Of a DNA stretch of 64,000 nucleotides, positions 12,953 through 35,784 are shown one piece after another. Position 1 is the stretch's first letter, and each line of letters starts with the position of its first letter. The stretch is from Cristatella mucedo (taxonomy: Eukaryota > Bryozoa > Phylactolaemata > Cristatellidae). The stretch lies in contig WPIO01000001.1 of the NCBI GenBank assembly GCA_009760855.2, positions 24,321,001 through 24,385,000 on the forward strand, in the 5' to 3' direction. The notes beneath the pieces are model-generated. The model did no database searches, had not been told where the DNA came from, and was given only the letters and a program-made list of their open reading frames with translations. A program made the translations under genes and the position numbers.

Positions 12953-14443
12953 TTATGCTTTCACACGACGGCCATTGTTCGCCTCCCTTCCCCTTGAACG
13001 GCCTTGTGACATCGCCCTTTGCTATAAGTTTGGCAGGGCTCACGGAGCTCCGTCAAAGTAGCGCCAGCATACGGTCGGCATGCAGTCCGCAGCAATGACG
13101 CATTTCCACCGAGCTGGCCTGTTTGCGGTAAGGCCCCCCCCCCCCAGTACAGCTTTGGCCAGTGACCTCCGCAAATAAACTGCGGCTTCTGGTCACTTCT
13201 GGTCGTATCCCTGCGAATCCACAAGACGGCCATATGACTACACGCCTGTCGGCAGACTCAGCCGGATTTTGCATCGCTCGTACATCAGCGAGACGACAAG
13301 TTGTTGTGTTCGCGGATGAGGAGACGAGCTAAGAAAATGCTGCGGAAGGACATTAAAAATCCTCATGCACGCAATTGAACGAGCTTTGTTCAGCCATCAT
13401 AGCTATGACACCTTGACAAGTCTCTTTGTTGTCTAGGTACGCTAGCCTTTCATAGATTTTTATTTAGTAATTTGGCTAAGATGAACGATGCTGAATTTTC
13501 GCGAAGAAAGCCTGACGTCGGGAAAGAGCTGCAAATCCCAGAGAAAGTTAATACATGAATTCGCAGCATCTTGTTTAAAAAATGCAGAAAGACTAAAGGC
13601 ACTCTGCCGGAGGGACTTGGTGGTGAAAGTTTTGCTTCGAGCTGGGACCGACCCCGAAACGTCTGGGTTGTCGGCCCAGCGATGCATCAATTGCGCCATC
13701 TTTGCGGCACCCTATAAAGGGCTTCAAATTTTTACCAACGTGATCAAGTCTAATGCTAGTGTACTCTGCCAATAAATGTTAATTACAAATTGATAGCCAA
13801 GCTCCATCAATTATCACCGCTGAGGTCGGCCACGTATCTGCACCACAACCGAACATCGGTCTAGCCAAGTGGGGATAACTACCATTCGCGGTTGCAGCTG
13901 CATCTCCGCGGACCGATAGCATTGCCCTTTTAAGAACGCCGGACTCGTGATTAAGAATTTCTTCAAGACTCGACCATCAAAACTCTTAGGAAGAAAAAGA
14001 AAATTGCACAACTACAAGAAATTTAGACTGACGAGGGAGGTGCAATCTATCCAGTCTGTTGTAAGTGCCTCTAAGTCTACCACTTGTGACTGTAATGCAT
14101 ATGACTGAGAAGTCGACAGTGTCCCGTTGAAGAGTGCGACTAATATGTACGTAGATACTAGGAGCTCTGAAACGAGTAGTATCGCCCAGTGCTCAGGCTC
14201 TGTGCACAGGCTCTGCATTTTTCTTCAACAAAGTGTGCTACTCTTTGCATAAAACCGTCAATTTAGCCCCCCCCCGGATAACTCAAACGTCAAAAAACGA
14301 AAAGAAGCAGCTGAAAATTGTTTAGTCTAATTCTAGGAAGAATTTTTAATACGTGAACCCTCCTCGTCATGAGCGCTCGCGACAGATGACAAGACTATGA
14401 ACAAATGAACGCAATTCGGAGCTGAACGTTTTTGTACTTATGT

Positions 14444-14473
14444 CTGTCGATCGCGTGTACACGCGATCGACAG
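14444..14473. repeat. 30-bp perfect palindrome
   Basis: CTGTCGATCGCGTGT followed by its exact complement; no spacer. Confidence 0.95.
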
Positions 14474-15254
14474 TGTGCGTGTTTACGGCTTCGGCAGGTG
14501 CCACTTAACCAATTTTTGTCCAGAGTCTCCGGCCCCGCACGGCCGAGTTTCTTAGAACTGGTAGACATTTGGATTTATACTCGTATCTGACTTCCCGGTT
14601 GTGTTTTCGTGCTGCGAGCTGAATTCCAGGTAAGTTCCAGCTAATCGTTTAGCCATCTGAACCGCAGCTAGGCATGCCGGTTTGTTTCTTATTTGCAACG
14701 TGATAAGATCTGTGAACCGTGCTCTTAGGACGCTCAGGATCATTGTGCAGGGTTCCCTTTGAAAGATTCCCTGTAACTGCAGGTATAGAGCCTCGGTGCG
14801 AGCTCCCGGAAATAGAGGGCCGGGCCTGCCCACGATCGGCAACTTACGGTGGGTCAGCTGGTGGAATCTGGCATTCTTAGAAAGTGAAGGGAAATAGTGA
14901 AGGTCAAAATTTTATCTTGCGCCACTATCAAACCGGCGAAGCCCAATAGTATACAGCTGGGGCTAAAGATGGGCCAGTTATTCATGCGACACGAAAGAAG
15001 CTTCGCTGGCGTTTTGCTATCGTTAGCGTCGCAGGTCTTTAATGCTTCCTCTACGCCCAGCTAAAGCACGCTCTTGGCCGTGTATCCACCGGCGAAGCCA
15101 TTTAATTGCTTGGGGCGGTAGAAAAGGCTTCTGAACCCGTGCCAATTACGGCGTCATAATCTGTACTTATTAAATGCGGCCTGTCGCAAGGCAGCAGGGC
15201 CACCGCATGCATACCGGCGTAACCGCGACACCAACTAATCGCGTTTGCAGCCGC

Positions 15255-15291
15255 CGTAAGCAGCGCCGAGTGCAAAGCGGCGCTGCTTACG
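15255..15291. repeat. GC-rich hairpin, 14-bp perfect stem
   Basis: CGTAAGCAGCGCCG pairs with CGGCGCTGCTTACG across a 9-nt loop. Confidence 0.85.
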
Positions 15292-17330
15292 CGGCCAGCT
15301 TCTCCTGAGAGTTCGCGGCGCCGGCCTGCGCACAGCTGAGCCGCTCGCAGCACTCGTCTCTCGATTGCGGCCACAGGCCCAGAAGCTGCATGCGCTTGTC
15401 GTCAGCACCTTCGGTGTGCCTCGCTCAACATTTTTGTCGCGTTGGTTTATGCTATCCCCTTGGGCCGCTCTTGTGCGGCTTGCCATGCTTTTTTGCTGCA
15501 CGTTTATCAGGAGGGTGCTGCGATAATCCAACCCGGTTGTTCAGAAAATCGCGTAACATTCAACGAGGCCTCGCATCCAAAGTACCAATGGGAAATGTAT
15601 ACGCTAGGTAGCGGAGTGGTTTCCTAGTATGGCAAGGGAACCTACATGCTGGAATGTCTTCGCTGATGTCGCTACAGCGAGGCTAGTATTGTTGGCAACA
15701 TTCCTAATTCAATGTTCGTCAGCCAACAGAAATATAGAATTTGGCATCTTTGTCAGCAAAGAATGTACTCTGCCGGCGACTAGCTTGCTAGAGCAGTTTT
15801 TAAGCTAAGTTTGCAATGGCGGTCTGCCAGATGTAGTAGGTACTTCGGGGAGTCCGCTTGCTTACCCCCTACGTATCTAGACTGCCAGACGGATTAAGAA
15901 AGCCCTTTACACCCAACTGGAATATCATAACTCTGGAAAGAAAGAAAGATGTTCCGTCGTTATCGTGGGCCGAATCCACGGTCTCCGAACTAGAAGTTCA
16001 TAACAGCGAATCCATTTTCATGTCTACTAGCCGCCTCAGTACCGGAATTTGCACTCTGCACTTTCACTAGAATACGCTATATTGAGACTCCCTCATCTTT
16101 GCGCTGTAATTAGAATAGATAGCAACCATATGAAAGGTCAGTTAACCAGCTGAAGACAGCCGGCAAAAAAGGGCACGGCTGAGAAAGGTCGTATAAATAT
16201 ACTTTGCATGCTCTGTCGATGCTATAAACTACTTTGCCAGTGAATCTTTTTGTCAAGCTTCTCTGTTGTTGAATTTACAGCTAGCTAAATTCGCTAGTAG
16301 GGAATTTACTTGGTCTCGTTGAGGTAGCTGCCTGTCGGTACGAAGATGCACTCCCCCCCCCCGGATAAAATGGCCACTCTCTGGATTAGGGATTGAGCAG
16401 ACCATTGGCAGAGGGGTCTACTGACAGTGCAATTTTTGGCTGCACCTGCCTTGGAAGTCTGCTGCAAGCAAAATTGCAAGTTCCGCCTATCCACATGCTG
16501 CAAGAACTGATGCACGCCTGGTAATTTTTCTTACGCCAGCACCAATATACCGAGGAATTTTCGAACGGTGGCACACTCTGACCATATCAGCCCTAGGATA
16601 GGGCTAGTGACACGGGGCAGCTGCTGTTAGCCGAAGCTCATAGCATCGGTCCAAGGGGCATCTGTCTAGCCTCCCCCCCCACGACCGACCGTACCCCCCT
16701 CGGTCGTCCTGTTTGAGCATTCTCTTAGGATTCGCCCACAGTGACCAGCCACAGCAGCTACTGTGTAATGCCGAGGCAAGCAGCTGAGGGCAGTGCTTTT
16801 TACTGCAGCAAACCAACTTTTACAGCTATTGGGCGCTACTTTATCAGCAATGGACGCGAAAGTGCACGACTGGACGTTTAGCTCTCGTCCGCTTTGCTCG
16901 AGTGACCGTCCTTTGCAGCAGTCGCCGAGCAATCGTTTGCCTGGCAATCGTAAGAGAGCCTGTCGGACAGGTGCAGCCGAAGTGTAGGCTTGTTAAAGGA
17001 ACCGCGGCCGGCATGCCTTGGCCTGCCTTAGGCCGACCTAGACCTCGTCTGTAGTGCGGCAAAGGTTTGGCTGCCAGCTTGTGGACTCGATTCTGGCCCA
17101 TGCCCACGGTGTCATGAAATCCAGCCGAATCATAGAATATGCTGCTGTATTTGCTAGAACACAAATGAGCATGACACGCTTCGTGTCGGCCAACAGAGCG
17201 GCCAATGCTGACGAGCGCATTGTCACAATAACTTGGGGGCAGATTGTCAAAAGGCATTTAGCACGATCGCACTTCCGGTAAATTAGCAGTAGCAGCAGCC
17301 CGGTCACCAACCAGCACGGAATAGACTGGG

Positions 17331-17847
17331 CAGCGATGGGGGGGGGGTGAAAGTGGGCAGGCGGAGGGATGGCGAGAGACAGCAACGGGGCAGTGGGAGG
17401 AGAGCTGCATCACGGTGGGTGTGTGCGCTCACGGTGAACGGCTGCAGCGGATATCGCGGAGCAGCACAGGGCTCACGGCGGCCGCATGGGGGACAGTGGT
17501 TGAGCCGGCACTACTGGTCGCTCGGTCGCTGCTGCTGGTGAGCCAACGGCGTGCATTGGTTTTTCCTCACCAAGCCTCAGAAGCTGCCAACAGTGCCCAA
17601 GTAAGTACTTAAATACTAATGTAAACAAAAATAAATTGTACTCTCGAAAGAGAAAGAAGCCGATCTTCCGGTCGAGGCCGCACTCTGTAGACTCTGCTCG
17701 AAAGTTAGTGACTGGCTTCGAGGCTCGGCTGTCGGTCTGAAGGCTGTGGAAGCAGGCTAAGGGTGGCGACGGAAAAGGGGACCGATGCCAGCAAACGCAA
17801 GATGACAAAAGAATGAAGCAGGCCGAAACCACCGGGATGAGTGCCGG
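17331..17847 (-). other. Probable 3' UTR side of the FRMD6-like gene
   Basis: GC-rich sequence following the stop codon. No AATAAA was seen on the minus strand, so the transcript end is undefined. Confidence 0.35.
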
Positions 17848-27272
<9,425 letters not shown>

Positions 27273-30150
27273 GCTGCCCGTGTCAGTGCGCGCCGTCCCT
27301 CGCTCGCTCGCAGTTCTACAAGCCGCAGCCAGAGAAGGATCACACGGCGTGCAAAGCAGGGCACCTGGCAAACAGGCAGGCATCCGCAAGCACGAACGCC
27401 TGCTGCCGGCCGGGGGTCACAAAGCAACCTGCTGCCACTTACAGACGCAAAAATAAGCAAGGCCAGTCCAGCCGCAGCTGCAGCGGCTGGTCCCGTGGAT
27501 GGCCAGCTAGCCAACGGCGTTCGCTGCTGGCAGCCTCAAGACGGCCGGCCGGAGGACTCGGCCAAGAGCGCAAAACCAGCACCGGGGCGGCCGTCGCCGA
27601 AGCGCAGACGAATCGAGGGAAACTCACTGTCGGCTCGCAGCTCGCCGTTGGCTCGCCGTCGGCAGGCCGCAAAACCAGCGACACTATGCTGACTGTAGGC
27701 CTCCCGATTGGGCAAGCTGGGGGTTTCGGCCAGCCCCCCCCCCCCGATGCGCATTGGGACAGCCGTGCTGCACTCGCTGCAGTGAAACATGCCCTAGCAG
27801 GCAAACACCGGTTGCAGTCGCCGGCTGCTGCTGCCACTGCTGCTTCGACTTCTGCCATTGGCACAAGGGGGGCTGTAGCTGTTCGATGTGCCGACCCCGA
27901 CCCAATTCCAGTGAGCATACCGCATACTAACTCAGCTGGTCGGGCAGTCCCACATGTCAGCGCATAATAGTTCAATCGCACGGGAGCTTATCTGCGCTAG
28001 CTCTGGTATGCCATTCGGATAGTGTCTACAAGTCTCACGCTAGTCCTGGCATACGCGCCGCAGCTCGGCAGCACCACTTCGGCTGCGCTCTGCAGACCTT
28101 GTGCGTAGCAGCCAGCATTCGTGCTTGTGCTCGCTGCGGGCCAGCTTGCTCGCTTGCTTGCGGCACTAGCGAAGCACAGACAAGCTGGAGGCTGTTGGCA
28201 TGTCGAAATGTGCACAGGATGTATAAGCTCTCGGTACGAATCAGTGCTAGAGGCCACTGTCCGGCCGGTCCCGAATGGATTAGCACACTACGAGATTGTG
28301 GAGCATCTACTGAATCTTCGACGCTGGCGTCTACGAAGGGCACGGATCGCCGGGTAGCAGCGGCGGCGTCAGCAGCTGAAGCCAGTGTGCGACTTACCGA
28401 CGGCTTTTAGGAGACTGGGCAGACAGGGGCAGGCAGGCAGGGCCCGTGCCTGCAGGCATGAGTCGGCCGCGCGAGCCGAGCTCGGCAAGCATAGAGACTG
28501 ACCAGGGTCGGCGGCTGTCGGTTGGCCGGAGGCTTGCGCTGGTCTCTAGCTGTGCAGGCAAGTCCCGAGAGCAGCAGCAGGCAAGCTAGCTGGCCGGCCG
28601 CAAGCAAGCTGGTGGCACCAACTCTGCCGAGCTGGCGCTTAATTGACCAAAGACACTTCGGAAACCCGAGCAGATGTTGTTTTAAGTGACCCTCGAGGCT
28701 ACCCGCTCGCGAGCTGCATACCTCCCTCTCGAAATTCCTGCTCGAAAATCAGCCTAGTTGGGAAGCAGGAAAGGAAAAACACCTGTCGCTGGAAGGCAGT
28801 CCAATCAGTCGGCAGTCTGCTATGCCTGCAACGGGACACTGCTGGCCCCTGCCGCAGCTGCCAGCCTGCCGACGAAAGCATCAGACGCCGCCTGCACGGA
28901 TCAGCCAGGGGCAGGTCTAAAGTTGTCAGTCTGGCAAAACACGGCTTGTGCCAACAGGGAGAAGCATAAAATTCTAGCCCAATAGCCGCATTTGGTTTGT
29001 TGCAGCTGGGGGGGGGCAGCCCGGCCAAAGTATGAGGCAGATGACTTGCTCGGTTTCGCCTTGGTATCCCACTTCTGTTCGTGGAAAGACTAATTCACCG
29101 TCGGCAGGGCAATCTCGGTGGCAGGGTGAACCGGTGGGTAGGCGATGCACAAAGCATACGTAGCGCCTCGGCAGATGAAGCAGCAACTGCTGCCGTCGTC
29201 CACGTCGTCTGCTTTCTGTCCCCCTTTCCTTGCTACCGAATCCACTTAATACCTGCAGCCTCTGCAGCACCTCTGTCCACGCATTCCAGCAGTATGCACA
29301 TGCTACTGAGCGATGTAATAGCAGCACCTGCCATAACAGTAGCAGTAGAACTAATAGCACTAAAGGTCGACTGATTCAGCAGCCTCAATCGTATAGTGTC
29401 AGAAGAGCCTTGGCAGCATCGCCCACCCTTCCCTCCATCCCCCCACGAGAGTTGCAGTGGCATGTTGCCGGATGCATGCAGGAAAGTATGCAATGGGGAT
29501 GGAGGTATGCAGTGATGGTGGTGGTAGGGGGAGCGCTCTTCTCGCACATTCTGCTGCCAAACCAGCGCCAATGCAGCTGCTGCCGCCTAACCATTCGCAG
29601 TGGCATCGCTGAGTTGCCGAGTGCAGACAGCCGGCCGTCGGCTGTCCGCTCTTGCGGCATGCACGAGCTGCCACCAGGCATTGCTTACCTGGCGCCAGAG
29701 GTGCCGGCCGTGCGAGTCGCCGCCAACTATACTGCTTGGTCTGCTTCTCAGCTTGCCCGGTGTTGGTTCGGCTCGGCGGCAACGAAAAATCCGCTTGATC
29801 GACGGCACACGTGTAGCCAACCAGCGGCTGCACGCGGGTGGGCCGGCGGCTACGTGACCCGGCGTTTGGAATCCGAAGGCTGCTCCTCGTGAGCTGCCAA
29901 AGCAGCGAGCCTCGGCGGCTCGGCGTCGCACCAGAGACGGCTGCAGTGCTGCAACCGTCTGGCCGGCCCTAGCTGCAGGTTGTGAGGTGCAGAGCAGCCC
30001 ACAGAGAGGCTAGCTCGCGCACGCGTGCGAAAGGCAACGGGAGCGGCTAAGGGCGGCCACGGGTGACTAGTCACTGCCGTGGCAGGCCGCCAGCCCTGGC
30101 AGCCAGCGACAGCCTTCGTCAGGTTCGGCCCACGGCTGCCTCCCCTCTGC
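27273..30150 (-). other. GC-rich 5' flank, possible first exon or first intron of the FRMD6-like gene
   Basis: Composition (GC-rich, frequent CTGCTG, GGCCGG) matches the gene body and ends near 30.1 kb, which suggests the transcription unit or its CpG-rich promoter extends to there. No further coding exon could be recognised. Confidence 0.35.
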
Positions 30151-30879
30151 TATTGACATTTGTTCCCGCCTAGCCGAGCCTTCGACAATACAATGACCAA
30201 TCCTCAGCCAGGAATGCTGGCTACCCACTATTGATATCATTCACAACAAGCAGTGCCAAATACCCAATTATTTAGCTACCATAGAGGAATTGTGACATTG
30301 CCTTTGAATAATGGCCTCTTTACCGATGGCCGCACGGCTGATTGAGCCGGGTCTTAGAATACCACGGCACCATTGGCATCCTGCGATTCTTGAGGAGTGT
30401 AGTGTGTAATGATGAGCTGCCGACCTGGTGGCCTGTACTCAACCGAGGGCAGATCCGGCTGCTGCTGACGAAATGAGCCGAAAATGCCACTGTGCCATGA
30501 TCCGAGTGCCCGGAGAAGAAAGAAGAGGATTTCGAGAGAGAACAAAAAAGGGATGAGAGGGGACTCACATTCATGCACGCACGCTAGCTCACACATACAC
30601 ACACACAAGTGTACACGCGAGCACGTGAGGGGACAAAGCATGTCTGCACTCAATAAGCTAGTAAAATGCTGCCGGTCAAATGCTAAGGTCACCGCCATTC
30701 CAAACTGATTCTAATCGATGGATCAGCATCAGTCGCTTGCAGTTTGCTCTGCTACTTTCTTGGCGACATCCCATAACCGCGCCTGACCAGTTAGCGATTG
30801 GGCAGTGCTTGTTGAGCTCTGTATACACCTCCAACAGGCTGCTATATACCAGGCAGCCAGCGGGCACTGATGCACCCAG

Positions 30880-30880
<1 letters not shown>
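30151..30880. other. No feature recognised
   Basis: Composition falls back to the window average; short CA repeat near 30.6 kb. Confidence 0.45.

Positions 30881-30948
<68 letters not shown>
30881..30948. repeat. (CT)n microsatellite
   Basis: About 68 bp of pure CT. Confidence 0.95.
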
Positions 30949-30950
<2 letters not shown>

Positions 30951-31084
30951 AAATATGCCCGAGTGGCTCCGGTGGTAACTTCGAGGCAAATATTCCACAT
31001 GCCTACTGCCCTGGAAAGCTATACAACTCCCTATGCACAGCAATGACCTGATGCCGGCAGTGAGACCATCTTGACACAGTCCCT

Positions 31085-32350
31085 TTAATGTAATGTAATG
31101 TATCTCCATCTCTAACTCCACAAAGCCATAAAGGAAAAAAGATTATGTGGGTATTACTCCGGCGTGTTTCGTATAGCTCACTCACAGCCTACGTGGCTTT
31201 CGGTATGCATTCGGTAGCCAACAGACTTCATCTCACGCAGAAAAGAGAAAGTGAGAAGCATACCAGAGTCCGGAGAACAGTTGAAGTGTTGAAGTAGTGA
31301 GTAGCATTGAAGTTGCAGCTCAGGACCACTGAAAAGGATGAGCCATAGTCAGCAGCAGGAGAATAGTTTTCGTTGCATAAGTATTGTGGAAGCAATATTC
31401 AAGTTCCATAATCTAATAAGCAAGTTTCATAGTCTAGGACCTTCGGAGCAAAAGTTCCTGTTGCCAACGGTCTTTAAACGCAGGAATGGAACAACTAATT
31501 TATTGTCCATATAGGACCTGAGGGCTGAGGCTGAAAGTGGTGCAGCAGTTCAGCTAGGTATGGAGAAGCGAAGTGTGCCGGGCCTTGTGGGTCAGCATAA
31601 GAATTATGCTCTGTATCCGTTGATCAACCGGCAGCCATCCTAGCTCTTTTAGCAAAGGAGACACGTGGTCAAACCTGTGGGACTTGGAAAACTAGCCTTG
31701 CATCCATATTCATAGCCATCTGCGGTCGCATAGTTGCTTTCTTTGGTAGCCCAGCCAAAAGGGAAATACAATAATCAAGCCGAGACAGAACTAAGGAACT
31801 AGTTAAATTTTTTGCAAGCCACAGTAGAAGACAGCTCCTAATCTTGGATAGGGATTGGACGTGATGGCTAGCTGTAGAAGCAGTCTTCTGAATGAAGCTT
31901 TTAAAATTTAGGCAGCTGTCGAAAACGACACCTAAATTTCGAGCACCAAGTGATGGTCGCATGACAGCATCACCTATTAGAAGACCAAAGCCTTTTAATC
32001 CAGCCACTCGCTTCGGATGTGTCCTATAAGGTGCAGTTCGGTTTTATTTCATTTAGTTTCAAGAAGTTTTAAAGAAGTCCCCTCGGCATGGCTCAGAGGA
32101 TTGAAGGGTGGCCCCCTGAAGACCTCCTCCTTTGGTATTTACAGGAATAAAGGAGACAAGCCTGTAACTTGGTCTGATCCCTGGAGCGACCGAAGAGGAC
32201 TGCCAAAGAGGGCTAAACAGAGCTTCGGCAGCTCGCCTGTGACGATTGCTTCGAACCGTGCCCACGGGCATAGGCTTAAGTGCAGCTTCGGCAAAGGGGC
32301 TTAAGACTTGACGTCGATGGACTACTGCCAAGTCAGATATTAGAGGTTGT
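31085..32350 (-). mobile_element. LINE family B, long minus-strand copy
   Basis: The 3' end has TAATGTAATGTAATGTATCT (TTACA-type repeats). Moving upstream on the minus strand come an AYSQ-like C-terminal region, then ARNLGVVFDSCLNFKSFIQK, then NLTSSLVLSRLDYCISLLAG with LPKKATM. Further up is SSKLNEIKPN-like RT sequence to about 32.35 kb. It is CR1/L2-like, and stops and frameshifts are frequent. Confidence 0.75.
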
Positions 32351-33294
32351 TCCACACCCCAGCCTTTGCCATCAGCTCAATGCAAGGCCGGTTTCTTTAG
32401 TCCACATTTTTTCGTTGTGCTATGCAAGGGGTGCTTGAAAAGAGCTCGCTAGATGTTTTATACCTGCGATTGTAGCCGTTTGAGATCGTTTACTGCTGTG
32501 GGTAGCTTCCTCGACTGACTGGACTCAATTCAAACTCTCTGTCAATTAGGTAACCCAGAGTGTGCTATCGCCATTATTGGATCCGTAGCTGTACCTTACA
32601 AAGTGCCATCTGATGAATAAAAATGAGTTTGGGAGTTTGAGTGAGTTCTCGAAGCAACGATAAACATAATGCATTCCAAATTTAATTAAGTACACGATGA
32701 GCCACGAAAAAGTGGCCTGCCTCTTATCTCATCCCCGACATCTGTCTGTCTGGTAACGTCTTGTCGCTCCTCGTCAAAGTGTTTCGGCTTCATTTTGCAC
32801 GGCTATTTTGTACTTCTGTACTACCAGAAGACAGAATGTACAGCACTTTCCAGCAAGATGGGGAAGCATGCTACATCTGAGATTCACTCACGCGGGTTCA
32901 CGAACTGTTTAACATGAGGAGCAAGGTGAGAAGCTTATGCCAATAATCCTCACACCCTGGACGAACTCAAAGATAACAACACCAACTCTACCAGGAGCAT
33001 CCCAGTTAAAGAGCTGTAGGCAGTATCAGCAAGCTTGCCTCAGGAGATGGAACCATTTCCAGCGTCTGCTATAATATGTCGGCAAGTCAATCAAGCTCTG
33101 AAAAGAAAATACACAGAAATTCTCTCTTCCTATCATAGTATCGTCGGAGGCGGCAACTTTTTCGTGTCTGCCCTTTGTAATTATGCTGGCGAAACTGGAA
33201 AATACGGTAGTCAGAGGCTGGGTCTGAGGTAGTCTGGGCGTTTGCTACGGCCACCACACCCCTGCCATGAATGGCTGAAAGGGTTATTAATAGT
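32351..33294. other. No feature recognised
   Basis: Probably further decayed LINE B upstream sequence at its left edge. Nothing else was recognised. Confidence 0.4.
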
Positions 33295-33560
33295 AATAAG
33301 TAGGCATTTGTATAGCCCCCTATCAGAAAAAGGTCTCTATTTGGGCACTTTACATATGCTGGAAAGAAAGCGTCAACTAGTTAGTGATAACACGCATAGC
33401 GTCAGCATGCATGGGTGCACAAAAGACAGTTCACCCGGACCCAGCGAATGCAGTGAGAAGAGCGTGGATATTTAGCTTCTTTTAAACGTCATCGAGTAGG
33501 GGGGGATGTCGTGGTTCATCCAGGTTGCAAGCACCCTGGCACAACCCTCCGGATAACGAG
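33295..33560 (-). mobile_element. LINE family A 3' fragment
   Basis: The tail complement at 33305-33360 (ATTTGTATAGCCCCCTATCA, TCTCTATTTGGGCACTTTAC) is followed by the ACAGTTCACCCGGACCCAGC and GATATTTAGCTTCTTTTAAA segments, which match the copy at 46.65-46.75 kb. Confidence 0.65.
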
Positions 33561-33799
33561 TCAAACCAGCCAGCGCTGGAGGCCACTTTCTGGATATAGA
33601 GTGGCCGCAAAGAGGGCAACTTGGACTGGGTATTCTAGTCGACGAGTCCTTCATTAAGCTGCCCGGGGCTGGGCTAGCTGCAAGCAAGCATCCCGAGAAA
33701 TGGCTCACTGCAAAGTGAGCCAATTCTTATGTCGCCTGGTCTGCTAGCGAGACCTGATCTGTGACAGTGCACTTCCGGAGTTGCATTATCACAAATCGC

Positions 33800-34160
33800 G
33801 GCCATTTACTCCAGATTGTCTAGTCTATGCCAGTCCGCTGCTTGAGGAGGGTACTGTGGAACTCGCTTCCACAATTCTTACGCAACGACATCTACTCTCC
33901 AACTGCCGACTATGGCGCATCTTTTTCAGCGGTCCTGAACTGCTACTTCTATGCTACTCACTACCTCAGCTGCTCTCCTAACTCTGCTATGCTTCCCACT
34001 TTCTCTTTGTTGCGTGAGACGAAGTCTGTTGGCTACCGAATTCGTACCGAAAGCCGCTTAGGCTGTGAGTGCGCTATACAAAACTCTCCTGCGTAACACC
34101 CACATGGTCTTTATGACTTTGTGGAGTTACTGACGGAGATACATTACATTACATTACATA
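33800..34160 (+). mobile_element. LINE family B 3' end
   Basis: Encodes WNSLPQFLRNDIYSPTADYG, then FSLLRETKSVGYRIRTESRL and GCECAIQNSPA before a stop. The 3' UTR is CACCCACATGGTCTTTATGA, GACGGAGATACATTACATTA. Confidence 0.8.
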
Positions 34161-34283
34161 GCCAAGTTATGCCCAATAAGGTGTATGGCTGCTGCCCCCT
34201 TGTCTATACGTTGGTTGGCTCTCAGGTTCTCCTTTGCTTTGCCTGCCAGCTGTACCCTTCCTCGATAATTATCGGGACATCGC

Positions 34284-34360
34284 AGCTGCCTTATTTCTTA
34301 CAGGCTAGCCCCTTCCGGTTATAACCGGAAGGGGGCTGGCCTGTAAGAAATAAGGCAGCT
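34284..34360. repeat. 77-bp near-perfect palindrome
   Basis: The left arm 34284-34322 and right arm 34321-34360 are complementary apart from one T/C difference and one extra base, with almost no loop (centre GGTTATAACC). It lies about 120 bp past the LINE B end at 34.16 kb. It could be a fold-back element, the product of an inverted duplication, or an assembly fold-back. Confidence 0.9.
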
Positions 34361-35439
34361 TCGACGGCCTGTGCTAACCGCCGGCTGAAGATGCAGTGTA
34401 GCTCACCTAACAGCCGCCAACTAAACCGGTTGGCACCGTTCCAAATCGTGAAGCATTTTTTCGTGAGTACCACATACTGAGACAGGGAGCATAAAGAAAA
34501 AAAATATAAATCGATGAGGAGTTGACACTGAGCTGCCATTGTTTGCCCACTGCAGTCCTCTTCGGGGCTACCAAAATAGCCGAAACTACCAAAATAGCAG
34601 CACGGCTGTTCAAACTACTGCAAGACAGGCAGTTCCATTGAGTAGCACTGATGGTGAAAAGGGGTGCTTCCGCTGGCTGCTAGTGCCGGTGTACGGCTGC
34701 CAGTGCTTCTAGCATCGGCTCGGGCCAACGAGGTCTGATTATTCAGCCCGTGTAAGCTTGAATGTGCACGGGCAGGCTGCACAATGAGCAGGTCACGTCA
34801 ACACCCATAAAGGCTTTGTGATTGCATCTGCCACCCTACAATGCAGCCGCAGCTGGCTGAGGCATTCGGGTCTCTGATTGAATGGAGCTGCATCGACAAC
34901 TTTGGAAGGCTGCCACGTACACAATGGGAGGAGTCGAGTGATTTGATTTAGATCGCACTGCCAGCATACAGGAAAAAGCTAATTTCCGACTCTACCCGAA
35001 AGAACGATGAGGTTCCCATATAGCCACAAGGGGAATACCGAGAATTGCGAATGCACAGTAAAGGCGGTAAGATGAGCTACCCAACTCGGAGCCATCTTCA
35101 CGGCTGCAGTTGTGTGCCCACTTGCACCAGCTGCTGGCAGGCAGTCAGCCCAGTGATAGCCATTGTCTAAGCTGACCTCCACTACAGTGCCAGAACATCG
35201 ATGCCAGCTCATCCAGGAAAAAACTTGCCATTTGAATGTACTCAAGCATGGCACGGGAATGTACCGCTTTCGCATCAAATCTAGCAATCCGATATTCGCG
35301 GCTCAAGCTGTCCAGTTTTTCTGCAAGCAGGCAGCACAGCTGCAAGTAACTGCTTCGGAAACACTTGTATTACAAGTACTTGACGATGGTTGAATTGTGA
35401 AGCCTCAAATTAGGAAAGCGAAGCCCTTGATATCAGCTG
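34361..35439. other. No feature recognised
   Basis: Contains a repeated CTACCAAAATAGC pair near 34.57-34.60 kb. Open frames near 35.0-35.35 kb have no family motif. Confidence 0.45.
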
Positions 35440-35765
35440 CATGCTTAGGATTTTGCATGAGGAACGGTTTGGTTTTATCGTCGCCTAGTTTAAGATCATT
35501 GGCCGACATCAAGGACCGGATTTCTGCTTGGCAGACGTTCAGTTTATCAGTCATCCTTAGCTGAGTGAAAGCAGATGATCGAACCAGATTTACACTCTCC
35601 AGAGGCTCTAAACTCCAGATCTACACGCACCGGACACCTTCGGGCATACACGATTCGAATTACGTAAGAGTCTCATCAGCCAGATCGATCGATGTTTGCA
35701 ATCGCTCAAGTATGACATTATGGTCGATAGAGTCGAAGACAGTTTATAATGTCGTTAGTCAGAAA
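35440..35765 (-). mobile_element. Non-LTR retrotransposon reverse-transcriptase core fragment
   Basis: The minus strand encodes VFDSIDHNVILERLQTSIDL, the RT block usually FDTxDHxxLLxRL, then a stop and EGVRCVQIWSLEPL, with ANDLKLGDDKT further on. It lies downstream of the C-terminal fragment at 35.79-36.05 kb in the same orientation, so these are two separate insertions. Confidence 0.65.
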
Positions 35766-35784
35766 GGAACCATGTCAACTGACT

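Larger units (their letters stand above)
12953..17330. other. No gene recognised; palindromes and poly-C runs
   Basis: Contains the 14.44-kb palindrome, the 15.26-kb hairpin and poly-C runs near 13.14, 14.27, 16.36 and 16.68 kb. A tRNA-like patch at 13.62-13.71 kb (minus) may be an old SINE head. Overlapping open frames at 16.6-17.3 kb lack family signal. Confidence 0.45.

Noticed and set aside
13600-13712. Possible tRNA gene on the minus strand
   Set aside because: An anticodon-like stem CTGGG/CCCAG is present, but the T arm and acceptor stem do not pair. At most it is an old SINE head.
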